From NCBI GenBank assembly GCA_016584495.1, contig WAID01000004.1, positions 3,038,001 through 3,102,000 on the forward strand: a DNA stretch of 64,000 bases, in the 5' to 3' direction. The notes beneath the pieces were generated by a model. That model was not told the DNA's origin, ran no database searches, and saw only the letters and a program-made list of their open reading frames with translations. The position numbers were made by a program, and so were the translations under genes. Of the stretch, positions 34,377-46,361 are shown one piece after another. Position 1 is the first letter of the stretch, and each line of letters starts with the position of its first letter. This stretch comes from Celoporthe dispersa (Eukaryota > Ascomycota > Sordariomycetes > Diaporthales > Cryphonectriaceae).

Positions 34377-35806
34377 TCACATATCTTGTTCCAAATGAAG
34401 CACCACCCCCGCCTTCTCGGCCCTCGTAGCAAGCCTGACACATTCCTTCTTGTACGAATCATCTGCGCTTGGCTTCAAGGCAAGGTATATATCCTTGAGA
34501 GCGGGCACCCAGGAATCTTTTCTCGCGGCCAGGTCAAAAACATAGCCTCGAGGGCCTTCTCATGATAGCCTGTGCCGTCTGACTGTAATGATAACTGAGA
34601 GACCGAAGCAGGAATAAGAGAGTCGGTAGGGCGCTGAAGCTTGCCCAGAATCTGGTCGGCCGAAATCTCGTCTGGTGTGGCAGACCGAGACGAAGCGTCA
34701 GCAATGTTGCACATCGCAATCTCAAGAGGGAACTCGAGCTTCCGCAGACGCTGAAAACCGCGCATCGATGCCCTGCCTGGCGTAATCGTCCCATCCAGGC
34801 TGAATATGGAGATGGAAAGCTCCTCGAGGAAACTCCCTGCCTCGCGCTCAATGGCCGTGACGAATCGGCATATGTCCCAGTCCTGAAGGTCCTCCTGTGT
34901 ACAATGAGAATAAGCCAGCGTCCTCAGGCGAGGGGTGTGCCTGAGGAAGTCAGCTATGGCCATGTCGTCGATACAGCTTCCCCAGAGATGAGCCGTCTCG
35001 AGAGCCGCGCCATAACAGGGGTACGGATCTCTGGAGGCGATCGCGATGGAGGCGCCGCCTGTAGCCACACAGCTGCTGCCCTCGAACCACCGCATGTTTG
35101 GTAGAGCCAGAAATGGAACTGCTCGATCCAGGTTAGCCCAAAGCCCGCGGCCTAGCGAGCTCCATGGCTCGAGTCTGGTCATCTGAGCGAGGCTCGGTCT
35201 GTCCCACAGGCAATTCCGTTGCGCAGTTGCTTCGCGAACGATGGCACCGAGGAGCAGCTTGGACATCCTAGGCGACTCCCAGAGAATCGGCAGCTTGAGA
35301 GTCTCGACATTGGGCAGGAGCGTCAACAGAAAAATAGCGGCATGTGGTGAATAGCGGTAGTCAAGCTTGAGATCCCTCTTGACCCGGGCGTAGTACTTCC
35401 TCCAGTCTAGACCAGCCTTCTTCAAATAGGGCGAGTTGGCAAAGAGGGCGACCACAGGCCCGCCGCCATCTACATCTGGGAGGGTCTGAACACGCCGGGC
35501 CCGAGGGGGCCAGGTGTCGTTGCGAAAGTCTGCGTGTCTGATGTAGCGCGCTACGATTGGCTCGGTAGCGATGTGTGCGATGAGATCGAAGGCTGATATT
35601 GAATGTGGGCCATAAGACGGACGCGGTCTGTACGTAAAGTCGTGGAATTGCGAGCGGAGGTGCTTGTGGCGCTCCATCAAAGGTGCGCATGACTTGTACA
35701 GGCTTTGGCAGGTCAATGCGAGACTCTCGAGGCTTTCTGGCATCGCGCTCTGGACGATCTCGTCCAGCAGTTCTGTGGGAAGACTAGCAAGGCTCGGAGC
35801 AGCCAT
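34377..35806 (-). CDS. F-box protein
   Basis: A single exon encodes about 476 aa. The N-terminal F-box reads LPTELLDEIVQ, then LESLALTCQSLYKSCAPL; by family knowledge it would recruit the protein to an SCF ubiquitin ligase through Skp1. The remainder has leucine-rich, LRR-like segments (LLTLLPNVETLKLP and LRTLAYSHC) that may bind a substrate. The first frame stops at 34475, but one missing base in the run at 34536-34540 separates it from a convincing C-terminal tail in the next frame ending at 34377 (DSWVPALKDIYLALKP, then KKECVRLATRAEKAGVVL), so I extend the gene there. It is divergent from the asparagine-synthetase-like gene across 279 nt. Confidence 0.8.
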
Positions 35807-36085
35807 GACACTGTCGAGGTTTGACCTGAGTATAAGAGGAGGCTCCTGATGTTAAGGGGTGGAAGACTCTCGAAGGTGGACAGTTGAAAACGTGTGGGCC
35901 GATTGGGTCAGCTTTATTCTCGGGGGTTTGGAAGAGGATGGGGGCGGCTGAACTGCCCTAACCCTCAATGGGCACAAGCAGATTGTCCCGGCTCATCCTC
36001 GGCTGCAGGTCTCAAGTTTTGAACGTCGTCCTTTCCAACTTCTCCATCAAATTTTCGATGTCAACGAGATCAGCATTATGGAATA
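35807..36085. promoter_or_regulatory. Compact bidirectional promoter region
   Basis: Only 279 nt separate the ATG of the F-box gene (-) and the ATG of the asparagine-synthetase-like gene (+). A telobox-like CCCTAACCCT lies at about 35957-35966. Shared regulation is possible but not shown. Confidence 0.45.
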
Positions 36086-37987
36086 ATGTGCGGCATCCAC
36101 GTTGTGATTTCTGCTTCCGGGTCGGTGGGAATTCCAGAAAATCTGCAACGACGTCTCTGCAACCGCGGGCCAGATCACACCGCCACGCACGAGGCACGAC
36201 TTTGCGATGAAGGCGACAACGACAACCCGCCCAGCACACACCTTGTCTCGTTCACGTCGACAGTGCTCGCCCTACGCGGAGACCACATTGCGAGACAGCC
36301 TTTCGTCGATCCCTCCAGCGGCTCGGTCCTCTGCTGGAATGGCGAGGCGTGGAGCTTTCGCCACCACGATGTCGCCGGGAATGATGGCGAGGCGGTTGCT
36401 GAGCTCCTGGCTGAGGCGGTGCGGCGGGAGGAGACAGGGCGTGAGGCAGCTATCTTGAGGGTGTTACGATCTATTGATGGTCCTTTCGCGTTCGCCTTCC
36501 TCGACAGCGTTTCCAAGAAGCTTTACTTTGGGCGCGACAGACTCGGCAGGCGGTCTCTGCTCTGTCGGCATGACAGTCATCAGCTGGTCCTTTCTAGCGT
36601 CGCAGACTCTGCTGACCCTCGATGGAAGGAAGTGGAAGCCGATGGCATTTATGTCATTGATTTGGCAGCCGATGCATCTTGCGGGCGAGCCCACGAGTTC
36701 GCTGCTCCTGCTACGCCGCTCAGCTGGCTGGAAGACGAGGATACGATGGACTTCGTGAGTGGCCGTTCAAAGCAAAACTCATCATACTCCCACGAATACC
36801 TTTGGACCGACCCCCGGCTCACCTCTGCAGGTATCCGCTATCGGAAGGTTTAATGATTCTGTACCGGGCAAAGACGACCCGCTGGCAGTCGACTCGACAT
36901 CTGTGGCAGCACTGCGGCAGCACTTGAGCGAATCGCTCAGATTACGCGTCTTGAATGTGTTTGCGCCGCCCTGCGCCGAGGCCCAGCAAATGCCGACCAA
37001 GGTGGCTGTTTTGTTCTCCGGGGGGCTGGACTCTACCATAACAGCGAGGATGTGTCACGATCTTCTCCCCTCGGATCAAAGCATCGACCTGATCAACGTC
37101 GCTTTCGAGAATCCTCGAGTAGCTGCGAATGCCAAGAAGTTGAAGGACCCAAAATCCGCCGAGTCTCTTGACGTCTACGAGGCCTGCCCAGACAGAGCAA
37201 CAGGGAGGAAGTCCTTCGCTGAGCTCCAAGCGGTCTGTCCTGGGCGGGCTTGGCGTCTCGTTGCAGTGAGTATTCTTCGTGATTCCGTAGTATATCTGCT
37301 CTCTTAACAAATATCAACAGGTCAATGTCCCGTACTCGGAATACCTCAGTCACAAGGGCGAGGTCACCTCGCTCATTTATCCCCACAACACAGAGATGGA
37401 TCTCTCCATCGCCTGTGCCTTGTATTTTGCCGCGCGGGGCCAGGGAGTAGCTTACGCTGATACCACGACAACCACTGCTACATCATACACCACCCCCGCG
37501 CGGGTGCTGCTCTCAGGGCTCGGCGCCGATGAGCTGTTTGGAGGCTATTCTCGCCATGCTGCCGCCTTCCAAAAGCAGGGATACCAAGGCCTCGCTGACG
37601 AGCTGAAGCTCGACGTCAGCCGGCTGGGCAAGCGCAACCTGGGCAGAGACGATCGAGCCATGTCGCACTGGGGCCGCGAGATCCGTTTCCCTTTTCTTGA
37701 CGAAGACTTGGTGCGGTGGGCTATTGGGGTCCCGGTCTGGCAGAAATGTGACTTTGGGCAGCCTGACGGTGACGTTGAGCCCGCGAAGCGGGATCTTACG
37801 ACTTTTGTCGCTGGAGTTTGGGATGACCGGTGTCGCCACGGAGAAGAAACGGGCGGTGGGTTCCCTTCCGCCGGCTCTCCATGTGACTGTCTAGCCTTGC
37901 TGACCTTGATCTTCACAGATACAATTCGGGTCCCGAACGGCAAAAATGGAAAGCGGGAAGGTTAAGGGAACCACACTGTTATCATGA
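36086..37987 (+). CDS. Asparagine synthetase domain-containing protein (ASNSD1-like)
   Basis: Four exons (36086-36754, 36831-37265, 37321-37855, 37919-37987) encode about 568 aa. The protein starts MCGI, giving the N-terminal Cys2 nucleophile of class II glutamine amidotransferases. The N-terminal domain includes RGPDHT, WNGEAW and FGRDRLGRRSL. The synthetase domain has the PP-loop VLFSGGLDST at about residues 283-292, NVPYSEYLSH and the LSGLGADELFGGY motif. The arrangement and short length fit the ASNSD1-like branch rather than true asparagine synthetase. Its cellular reaction is not well defined. One extra base in the G-run at 37790-37792 shifts the frame; beyond it, another frame continues through EFGMTGVATEKKRA to a 63-nt intron and a short last exon. 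Confidence 0.88.
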
Positions 37988-38519
37988 TACCCCCCTTTGG
38001 CTCTCGTAGCAGCTAGTCTTATGGTGCAACCCCAGCCTGGCCGTGATGACACCACAGATACTTCCGAGTCAAGAGAGAGCAGACACGCAGACAGCGCGAC
38101 AACTGTGTCGTTTCCGTTGAGAAACCCCTTTGTCGCGTCTTGGACTGGCCCTCTCTGACAGTGACGTCGTAAAAGGCAAGTCTGAGCCAGGCAGGGACGC
38201 CCAGCCCAGGATGAGCTAGCTACTGGTGCAACCTTTCGTAGTTGCTTTTCAGGCATGAAGTATCATGAGCAGAATGTTTGCATCACTGTTGCGTCTTTGG
38301 GACGTGGCAGGAGACGTGCTGGTCGAGTTTGAGAGGACCAAGTGTAGAGTTTACACGTAGTCCAAGGAGACCTGACTTCCAAACACCCAAGGTCGTAACC
38401 GTTTCATTCCGGCATCCAACGCAAGTCTCTTAACAAAGATAAGAAATGCCACGCCTACCAGTATATCATTCGAGGCCTTTCCCCAGTGCATAACATTGAC
38501 GCATGCCTCCCACTAGCCT
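37988..38519. other. Convergent intergenic region
   Basis: These are the 3' flanks of the ASNSD1-like gene (+) and the amidase gene (-). Nothing further is recognised in 532 nt. Confidence 0.45.
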
Positions 38520-41141
38520 TCACAACTCATCTATAGGCACCTGGTAGGCGTGTGCGATATCATTCATGTACGCTCCGATGCGCGCCTCACCATGGCCACC
38601 CTTGCCATCCGGTCCGTCATCCACGTTCCTGCTGTTGTTGCCCAGTGGAAATGTATACCGGCCGGTCTCAATATCCGTACGCCACCCTGCCGTCTGCAGA
38701 GCTTCTTGTACCAGGCGGATGAGTGCCAAGTCGCTACCTGGGAAGTAGGTTAGCATCGGCTCCACCAGCTTTGAAGTCACCAGCATCCTTTCCCCTCCCC
38801 CGCCGCTCTTACCTCTAGCGCTCATGACCGAAGCACATATCGGTCTAAATTCAGTCGTTCCGCTTACGCGAGAGTCGTAGGCGACCTGAGCATCTGCGTA
38901 TTTCCAAATTAGCCGGCATGTCACGCATGGTCTCATTTACAGAGATGGATCGACTCACAGCACACGACTAGATGAGGGGTGCCCAAAAGTGGTGACAGTA
39001 GCTGGGGGTCGATGCCCTCGGGTGCGGCCGGCTCGCTTATGCAGGTTTAGCATTCGGTAGGATATGACACAAGGGAGTGAAGGATGGGCATGGAATGCCG
39101 TTATCTCCCGCGGGAACTATGAACAGAGTGAAAGTGTTTCGACTTACTCTGGAACGGCGTCTCGATACTTTGGTCCAGCAATTCCATAAGGCAGAAGAAT
39201 GATACCGTCTTGTAGATCTCCACGATCTGTGTGCATAACCGTTTTATCAAACCACGACTTGAAGGTGTCGATGTTGCTGACGTACATGTCGTACTCATGC
39301 CTTGTGACATTGGCGCCGACGTTCCTGCAGATGAAGTTAGTTGGATTTGCATGAGGCGGGTTGCCAACCGAGTCTTGACATGCTTACCACCAATGGCGAG
39401 GAGAAAGCTCAACAAAAGGCTCCCTGCCGAATCTCTCGCGGTAATCACGGCGGAAATGTTCTGAGATGTGGTAGTAGTCATAACATAGAGACCATGTCGG
39501 CGCCTAAGGAAGAAAAAAGCTAGTTAAGCCTCGCTAAAGTGTGGAAAAACAATTAGGCGGAGGGGCACAAACCTTCTTCATAAAGTCTTGTAAATGTTGA
39601 CTAGCTGCATGGGATTCGCTAGGGGGTTGTCCTCCCAGAGCTGAGCAAGGCTGACTGCAACCCTTTCGACGCCCACGTAAGTCTCCAGGGTACCTGCAAA
39701 CTGGTCAAATAGCCGCTGATGTTCTGCATCTGGCAGAGGGAAGAAGTCAGTCGGAAGTATAATCTTCCGAGGTAAAGTTTTGCCTCCATCTTGTGGTACA
39801 TCAAGGCTGTGCTCCACGATGAAGGCGAGCTCACTCAGGCTACGCCCAAAAGCCCCAACAGTGTCGTATCGTCTGATACAAGGTTAGCAGTCATTACTAG
39901 TAGAAGGCTCTGAGAGCTCACTGCGCTTACGGAGACATGATACTTATACCGTCCAGGGATGCTGACCCGAATGTTGGTCGGAGGGCATGGAGGCCATGGT
40001 ATGTGGCTGGCTCCCGGACGCTTCCTGCAGCTGTAGTGTGGGGCACGGTCAACATGGACATCATACACACTCTCAGGTTCGGGCCCATCGTCTTACAGTC
40101 GCCTCCAACACTGTGGTCGAGCCATGGATACCCAGCGAGAGATGCTGCAGCCCCTGTAGAGCTGCCCGAGGCATATTGATACCGGTCTCCGCGGGGGTTC
40201 ACTGGTGCTTGGAAGTCAACCCATTCCCTCCCGGTTGCGAACTGTGTCGTCTTGGTCTTCCCGACGATGATGGCACCCTGGTCCAGCAGCCGCTTGATGT
40301 ATGGTGCACTTGTGGTGGCCGCGGGATACAACTCGGCCCAGTTCCGGCTCGACAGGGTGGTCTTTACACCTTCAATGTCAAATGTATCCTTGACTGACAC
40401 CCGAGCACCAGCCAGAGGCCTGTCCGAGTCAGGCTTGTGGTAGAGACGGCTGGGTACTGGGATAGACCTGGCCAGACCGTCCGAGGACTCAGGCGCTACA
40501 GCTTGGAAACTGGTCAATGTGTCAGACTGCATGCAGGCCCAAGGACAGATCGAGTAGCCGAATGGGACGCTCGTCACCTTGTTGGCCTGTAAAGATCATC
40601 CGGCAGGAGACCAAACATGAAAGCATCGAGATCATCCGGATACAGTCGCCATGCCTGGTGCAAGTTCCGGCCGCTCAGGAAATAGGGACCAGAAGGCAGC
40701 TGTGCCTCCCCCTGACGAAGCAGATCTGGTCCGGGCTTCAAGTGGTACACCAAAGAAGAGCGATCGGAGGCTGGGTCGGAGATGTTCTTCAACGGCTCGT
40801 CGGGCGCTGAGGCAGATGCAGGAGAGGATGGCCTGACGACGATGATGCCGGTGAATTCGTCGGTGCAAACGTCGTCGTTCTCGACCAAGGCGTGCAAGGT
40901 ATCCCACAGCTTCTCAGGCCCGGCACTGATTTCGTCCTCGCCCAGGACGACCACAGGTATGATCTGGTCTGCCCTCACGCTCTCCTCGACGGTGCCCTAT
41001 GGTGGTCTTTAGCTGATACCGTCCTTGCTTTGGGCACTGGTGCGTCAGTGAGAAGAAATGCATGGCGCTTACGAGGACTTGAGGATGGAGGAGGTAGTTG
41101 ATACCTGCAACCACGCAAGTAACGAGGTGCTTCAAAGCCAT
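38520..41141 (-). CDS. Amidase-signature family protein
   Basis: Nine exons (41141-41073, 40996-40097, 40030-39931, 39872-39573, 39503-39388, 39324-39148, 39035-38959, 38893-38813, 38737-38520) join in phase to about 679 aa. The catalytic Lys is in VSVKDTFDI; the Gly/Ser-rich motif YASGSSTGAAASLAG and GGDSAGSVREPATYHG supply the cis-Ser and nucleophile region of the Ser-cisSer-Lys triad. The GGDSAGS segment is formed only if the acceptor at 40031 is used; the alternative gives a stop codon. About 200 residues precede the amidase core and have no clear domain. Two missing bases disturb the frame, at 40586-40587 (CC) and in the G-run 39623-39627. The enzyme would hydrolyse an amide bond; the substrate is unknown. 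Confidence 0.85.
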
Positions 41142-42524
41142 TCTGTGGTTGTGGTGTCGCTGGGAGTCTTGACCGACGTAACGTCAATCCACCGGCATGT
41201 CTCAGGGCAGCTGCCAGCTGACCGACCCACCTGCAACGTTGGGCGTTGAATTAAAATCAGGCCTAGCCAATTCGAGTAATTTTTACAACAGGCAAATTCC
41301 GAAGTCCATCCAAGTAATTAATTTACTGTTGGAAAAACTAATTCCATGAGGTTATGTACGACTTTATGCCTGCGAATGTCACTTTTCCCGGTATTCGTTA
41401 TATTAGATGCCTATTCTGGAACTCGTCGAGTGTGCTGCCTCTGAGATTACAGCGCTCCGTTCCTCTGCTGTTCCGTAATGAGTGCTCGCAGCTCGTACTG
41501 CCAATTTTGATCTCGTAGTAGGTGGGTAGCTTCATTCACACGCAATTTCACCCGCAGCATAGGAAATTCGTCGTCTTCAGCACTTACACGCTCAAGTTTC
41601 ATCCGAGAACTTAGAGTTGCCGCCGAGGGAAGCCTCGCAGATGTTTACGTGAGGCTCGGTAAACTTTGTTTCCTGGCCTGGGCCCGAGACTTCGAACAGC
41701 AGCCCACAAGCGAGACATGTGGAGATTCAGCTGTGAATCCCCAGACATATCGGGTGTGAGACCTGAAAGCCATAGAACGAGCTCGTCTTCTTCAAGGCAG
41801 CTTGTTGAGTAATCCACGAGCTATCTTGGCCGTATCTTTCAGACGTTCCTTCTGAGCACGCAGGTGGCTGACCTCAAAAAGTCGACTTGTCAAGAGACCG
41901 GCCCCTGATTCGTCTCAAGACTGAATGAGTCGCGGCTCGATATTGCCTCCCCCCTCCGTTGTCTTTTTTTTCTTTTTTCTTTTTTTCCCCCCTCTCTTTC
42001 CTTCTGGAAGACAGGTAGTATTGTCTCACTAGGATTCTAGAATGATTCATGGAAGGCGATGTTGCCCCACTCAAGAAGGTCAATATTCGCGGTACCCAAC
42101 AAGCTTGGCCCCCCTAGCTACAGATGTTTTTCCTTTTTCCTGATATTGTCGGGAGAGAGGACACACCTGCCGACCAACTTAAGGTTACCAGCAGCAAGAG
42201 TTCGAGTCATGGCATTTGATTATGCTTTTTGGAATGCATTAACGTCTACTACATCCCGTAAATCCATCGTCTCTTGGGTTAGCGAATGACCGAGCCATGC
42301 TGGCCCTCGAATCCGACTCATTGCCTTTCCTTCCTCCTATCCGATTACCTAGGTATAGATCACTTACTCAACCGACTTGCAGCCAAGTGGCTATAACTCA
42401 TCATGTGCATCTATAGAACCGCTCCTCAACAAGGCGACACAGCCCGTCCCCGCGTCTCTTAATGCGAGAGACACCCATCGGCGGCACATCTCGACCGTCA
42501 AAATAATGACTGATCACTGCCATC
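41142..42524. other. Divergent intergenic region
   Basis: This 1.4 kb stretch lies between the amidase (-) and the membrane protein (+). It has a T-rich tract at 41965-41990. No supported gene, RNA gene or repeat is seen. The start of the membrane-protein gene could lie upstream if an extra 5' exon exists. Confidence 0.4.
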
Positions 42525-43830
42525 ATGAGGGCAAATGTGACACTCGTCCTACATCGCCAACTCCGCACTCTCCCGCTAAGCCGTCAACTTGTTCAGCGGG
42601 ACCCAGACATCGCTACGGACGATAGCCTATCCTCGGGTCTGCGATTCGCCCTGGCCTGTCTGATGGGCATCACCCTCTGGAATGCAACCGAGATCATCCT
42701 CCTCATCTGGTGGTCTCTCAGGAACCGTCGAAGCTTGTACTTCTGGAGTATCGTCACGGCTGCCGTCGGCATCCTGACCTGCGCCAGTTCGCAGGTCATC
42801 AAGATGGAGGTGCCAAGCCAGAGCGGCCCCGTCACGACAGCCATCGGCTCTGCGGGCTGGGTGCCGATGGTAACGGGCCAGTCCCTCGTTCTATACTCGC
42901 GACTCCACCTGCTTTGGGATAACGCACGCTTGCTGCGGTATGTTCTGGCTGTTATCCTCTTTAACGCTGTCGTTCTGCATGTTCCGACCATCACGGTAAG
43001 CAGGTTTTTGTGTAGACGCCCAATCCTAAGGTCTGCGGGCCTTCTCAGCCTTGTAACAGCCTCGATACCAGAATAAAAACAAACACAAAGAAAGAAAGAA
43101 AAGAGAAACGAAAAGAAAAGAGAGAAGGATAATGCACTTCTCTCTTCCCTCTTCCCCCTCGATACAAAGACGAGCTCGTACCCCATTCTGCCTGTTGCTA
43201 ATTTGCCATGTTGTGTAGGTAGGTGTCATGGCATCATCTGCCGACGGCGATTCCGCAATAGTCACGGCGTATACCATCCTGGAGAGAATCGAGGTGACGG
43301 TCTTCTCCATCCAGGAGCTGTGCCTCTCGGGTCTATATCTGTGGCGATCCTCCCACTTCCTCAAGCAGTACGGCCGGCGGATGGAAGCAGGCGACACCGC
43401 CGCCATGACGAGGATGCTCAGGTCCCTCGTCGCGATCAGCGTAGTCGTCACCATGCTAGACTGCAGCGTGCTCGTCCTGGAGTACCTGGACCTCTACGCG
43501 GTTCAGCTGACGGTCAAGAACTTTGTCTACAGCGTCAAGCTCAAGGTGGAGCTAAGCGTGCTCAACGGCCTACGGGACTTCGTCCAGCTCTTTCGGAGGT
43601 TCGATACTGGGTTCCAGAGGAAAGAGCAGCAGCGCATGCATGAGAGCATGGAGCGGCAGTGGGAGTCGGCACTGCGGCGGGCATTTGGAGAGAGCGCGGC
43701 CCAGAGAGAGTCGCGGACGGCCACAGGAGAGGGTGAGGATACGGGACATGTGGTAGAGGGTCGACAGATCTTAGTCCCTGGTAAAAGAGTAGGTTCGGAA
43801 TCGGAGGCAGGTCAATCCTGTGGCGGATAA
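42525..43830 (+). CDS. Multi-pass membrane protein (DUF7703-like)
   Basis: Two exons (42525-42995 and 43219-43830) encode 360 aa. Seven hydrophobic segments are visible, beginning LRFALACLMGITLWNATEII, then the LYFWSIVTAAVGILT strand, PMVTGQSLVLYSRLHL, LLRYVLAVILFNAVVLH, VTVFSIQELCLSGLYLW, and LVAISVVVTMLDCSVLV. The YFWS, VTGQSLVLYSRLHL and QE..ISGLY-type motifs are those of a fungal integral-membrane family annotated as DUF7703, which resembles but is not proven to be a receptor. The C-terminal about 90 residues are charged and cytosolic-looking. The first 30 residues are poorly supported and the start is uncertain. Function is unknown. Confidence 0.75.
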
Positions 43831-44239
43831 CAAGAATACAAGTGCTGTGACAATCAGACAGGCGGGCACTACGGTATCAGATGAGATGGGAGGAGCAGAT
43901 GGGGAGGCAGTCATATGTGAGTAGATTAGAATGTGAGTCCCAGCGGAGAATACTTTATTGTACCAAGCATCGAGTAGACGGTCGATGACCACGGTGCTGT
44001 TCTATCTAGGTTCGCCTGCTGAACAATCCCAGGCTGAAGAAACATCATGGACAACCACCTCGAACCATTCCAGCGCCATACCACTTGTTTTACCTCCTCA
44101 GTCCCTACACGTCAGGTCGGCCTACTGGCCAAACCTCCTGTGCGCATCAGAGAATGCCGCTGGCGGGCTGCTTGGTGAACTCTAGCTACTTCTCTTTTCT
44201 TCTTCCCCTTCTTACTCCTCGTCGCGGTGGCGCAGGCCC
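43831..44239. other. Convergent intergenic region
   Basis: This 409-nt stretch lies between the membrane-protein stop (+) and the PHD-protein stop (-). No feature is recognised. Confidence 0.45.
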
Positions 44240-45893
44240 CTAGACCTTCACCCCGTTCTCCTCCACCTTCTTCCCTTTCTCGTTAAAGACAATGACACTG
44301 AACGCGTCGTAATCACTCCCATCCACCAGCTGCCGGTCGTCCTCCGCCTCGGGCGGCAACCAGCTATACATGCCCTTCCCGGGGCGGGGCCACAGTTTCG
44401 TAAACGACGAGTCCTCATCCTGGGTGAGGAGCTGGTGGCCCGAGGAGGATGACCTGCTGCCGTGCGCCTGCGCAGCAGCCTTGCTCTGCAATGTCCCCGG
44501 GCCGGACCGGGCTTTGGCCATGGTGGACTTCTTGGCGTTGGCGGGGATCTTGCGGATGAAGTTGATGGGGCCTGTCGGGTTGGCCTCGGCGCGGCTGAAG
44601 AGGCCCTCGGTGGAGGTGCCGGCGAAGAGAGAGCGGGGCATCATGGCTGCTGCTGATGCTGCCGCTGCCGTCTTGGTGGGTGGGGGGTTTATTGGGAAGA
44701 CGGGCAGGTCTGGGTGGAGGTCGGTCGCGTGCATGAGGAGGTTGACGAGGTCTGCCTGGGGAAGACCTGAGAGGTAGGCTCTCTTCTATTTGAACGGGAT
44801 GTCAAGTTAGTACTGCGCATCACAATCTCATCGGATGGGATGGCGCATCCTCCTGGTATAGCTACTACCCACCTGACTGGCCGGCTTCCCAGCCCAGCTT
44901 CCCAGCCTCGGCTGCTCAACGACAATCTTCTTCCTGGGCATCAGCCTATCCCTCTTAGCCTGGCACACCGCACAATACCACTTCACATCCGGGTCCCGCA
45001 CCACCTCGTCCTCGATCCAAGGATCGTGGCATCGCTGGTGCCAGGGGTCATTGCACCCATCACAAAAGACCATCTGGTTGGTGGCCGGGCTGTGCATGCG
45101 CGTGCACTTCTTGCACAGCGCCTGCTCCGTCGTCCGCTTGCCGAGCTGATTGCGCTTCTTGATCTTGTCCTCCGCAGCCGGATCGTACGTGTCTGGCTTG
45201 AGGATGTGTCTGCCTGACTTGGTCGTGGTCGGGGTCGAGGATGCCGCCGGTCTAGGCGTGCTCTTCCTGATCCCCTCGCCGTAGTCTGATGCCTCCGCCG
45301 GCGAAGACACATCGCTGACCTCGTCCCTGCCACCGCGCTCGCGTTTGCGCTTGTTGCCCGCTAGATTGACAGTCGGCGTCACCCTCGCCGCCAACCTCGG
45401 CGATGATGATGAGGCCGGCAGCGGCAATGTGGCCGATGTTGGACCAGGAGATGGGGTCGGCGCGGCCATCGAGGTCGACTTACTGCTGATGCTGCTGCTG
45501 CCGCCGCCGCCGCTCATGCTGGCTACAATGTGCTCCCCTAGCGCTGTCGTAGGCTGGCTGAGGGAAGCTCGGCCTCAGTGCCCCCTGCGCGGTCACTGCT
45601 GCTAGGGCGGAGCCCAGGCCGCCTGGCTCACCGCGCATCCGCCTGAGGATCATCTGGGTCGCGGCTGAAAATTGGGGCACGTAGGGCCTTCGAGTGTTGC
45701 TGGAGGATGAGGCGAGATTGGTCTCGTTGCCGGCTTGTGGAGAGGCTGAGGGCGTTTGTGCAGTGTTGCTTGAAGATGGTGTGGCTAGAGCAGGCGTCGT
45801 CGTGACCGTGCCTGCTGTCTGGCCTATGACCTGGGGTTCAGATGGTTTCTCACCAGGTTCCAGCTCGCCCGTGCCGCGACCTGGTTCGGCCAT
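44240..45893 (-). CDS. PHD-finger protein
   Basis: Two exons (45893-44873 and 44785-44240) encode about 521 aa. The N-terminal 60 residues are Ser/Thr/Pro-rich and are followed by the conserved segment RRPYVPQFSAATQMILRRM. A low-complexity region leads to a basic KRKRERGGRDE patch and TTTKSGRHILKPDTY. The PHD finger is complete (C4HC3): CKKC, then FCDGC, WHQRCHDPW and KWYCAVC. The C-terminal exon starts KRAYLSGLPQADLVNLLMH. PHD fingers read histone-tail modifications, so a nuclear chromatin role is likely; the closest fungal relatives are uncharacterised or Cti6-like. One extra base in the C-run at 45535-45538 splits the N-terminal segment from the rest. Confidence 0.85.
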
Positions 45894-46361
45894 CTTGACA
45901 CGCAAGTCACTAGGCTATGGCAAAGGGGTTGTTTGAGGATCAAAGTTGCGCTGCAGACATGCAGATGTAGAACGAGTGGTCGCGTTTCGGAACGGTTGAA
46001 GGATGAATCTCAGGCTGGCTTGAAGGGTGTTATATTCGAAAGACGTGCATTCTCCACTTGGAAGATCAAGGCATTGATCGTATGAATGGAAAGGAATTGG
46101 GTGGCCTGACACTCTGGGAATAGAGTTGGAGTCAGGGGAAGGAGCACGTGCAGATCACGTGACTGTGGAACTAGACAGGGACTAGCACCTGCCAGCTCGT
46201 CCTGCAGACATTTGGGGAACTCTCCATCAAGGAAGCTTCCTTGTATTCATAAATGGCTAGAACATTGCACAAGTATTTAGTGTTCTTTGGTCAAGTCCCA
46301 GAGGAGGTAGAATCACGACAGGCTGTTCCCTCTGTCAATTGTCTAATGCATCTTCCAAGTA
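45894..46361. other. PHD-gene upstream region
   Basis: This 468-nt stretch lies between two minus-strand genes and should contain the PHD-gene promoter. No motif is convincingly recognised. Confidence 0.4.

Noticed and set aside
40010..40030. Acceptor at 40025/40024 for amidase exon 3
   Set aside because: Using it creates an in-frame TGA. The acceptor six bases earlier gives the conserved GGDSAGS motif.
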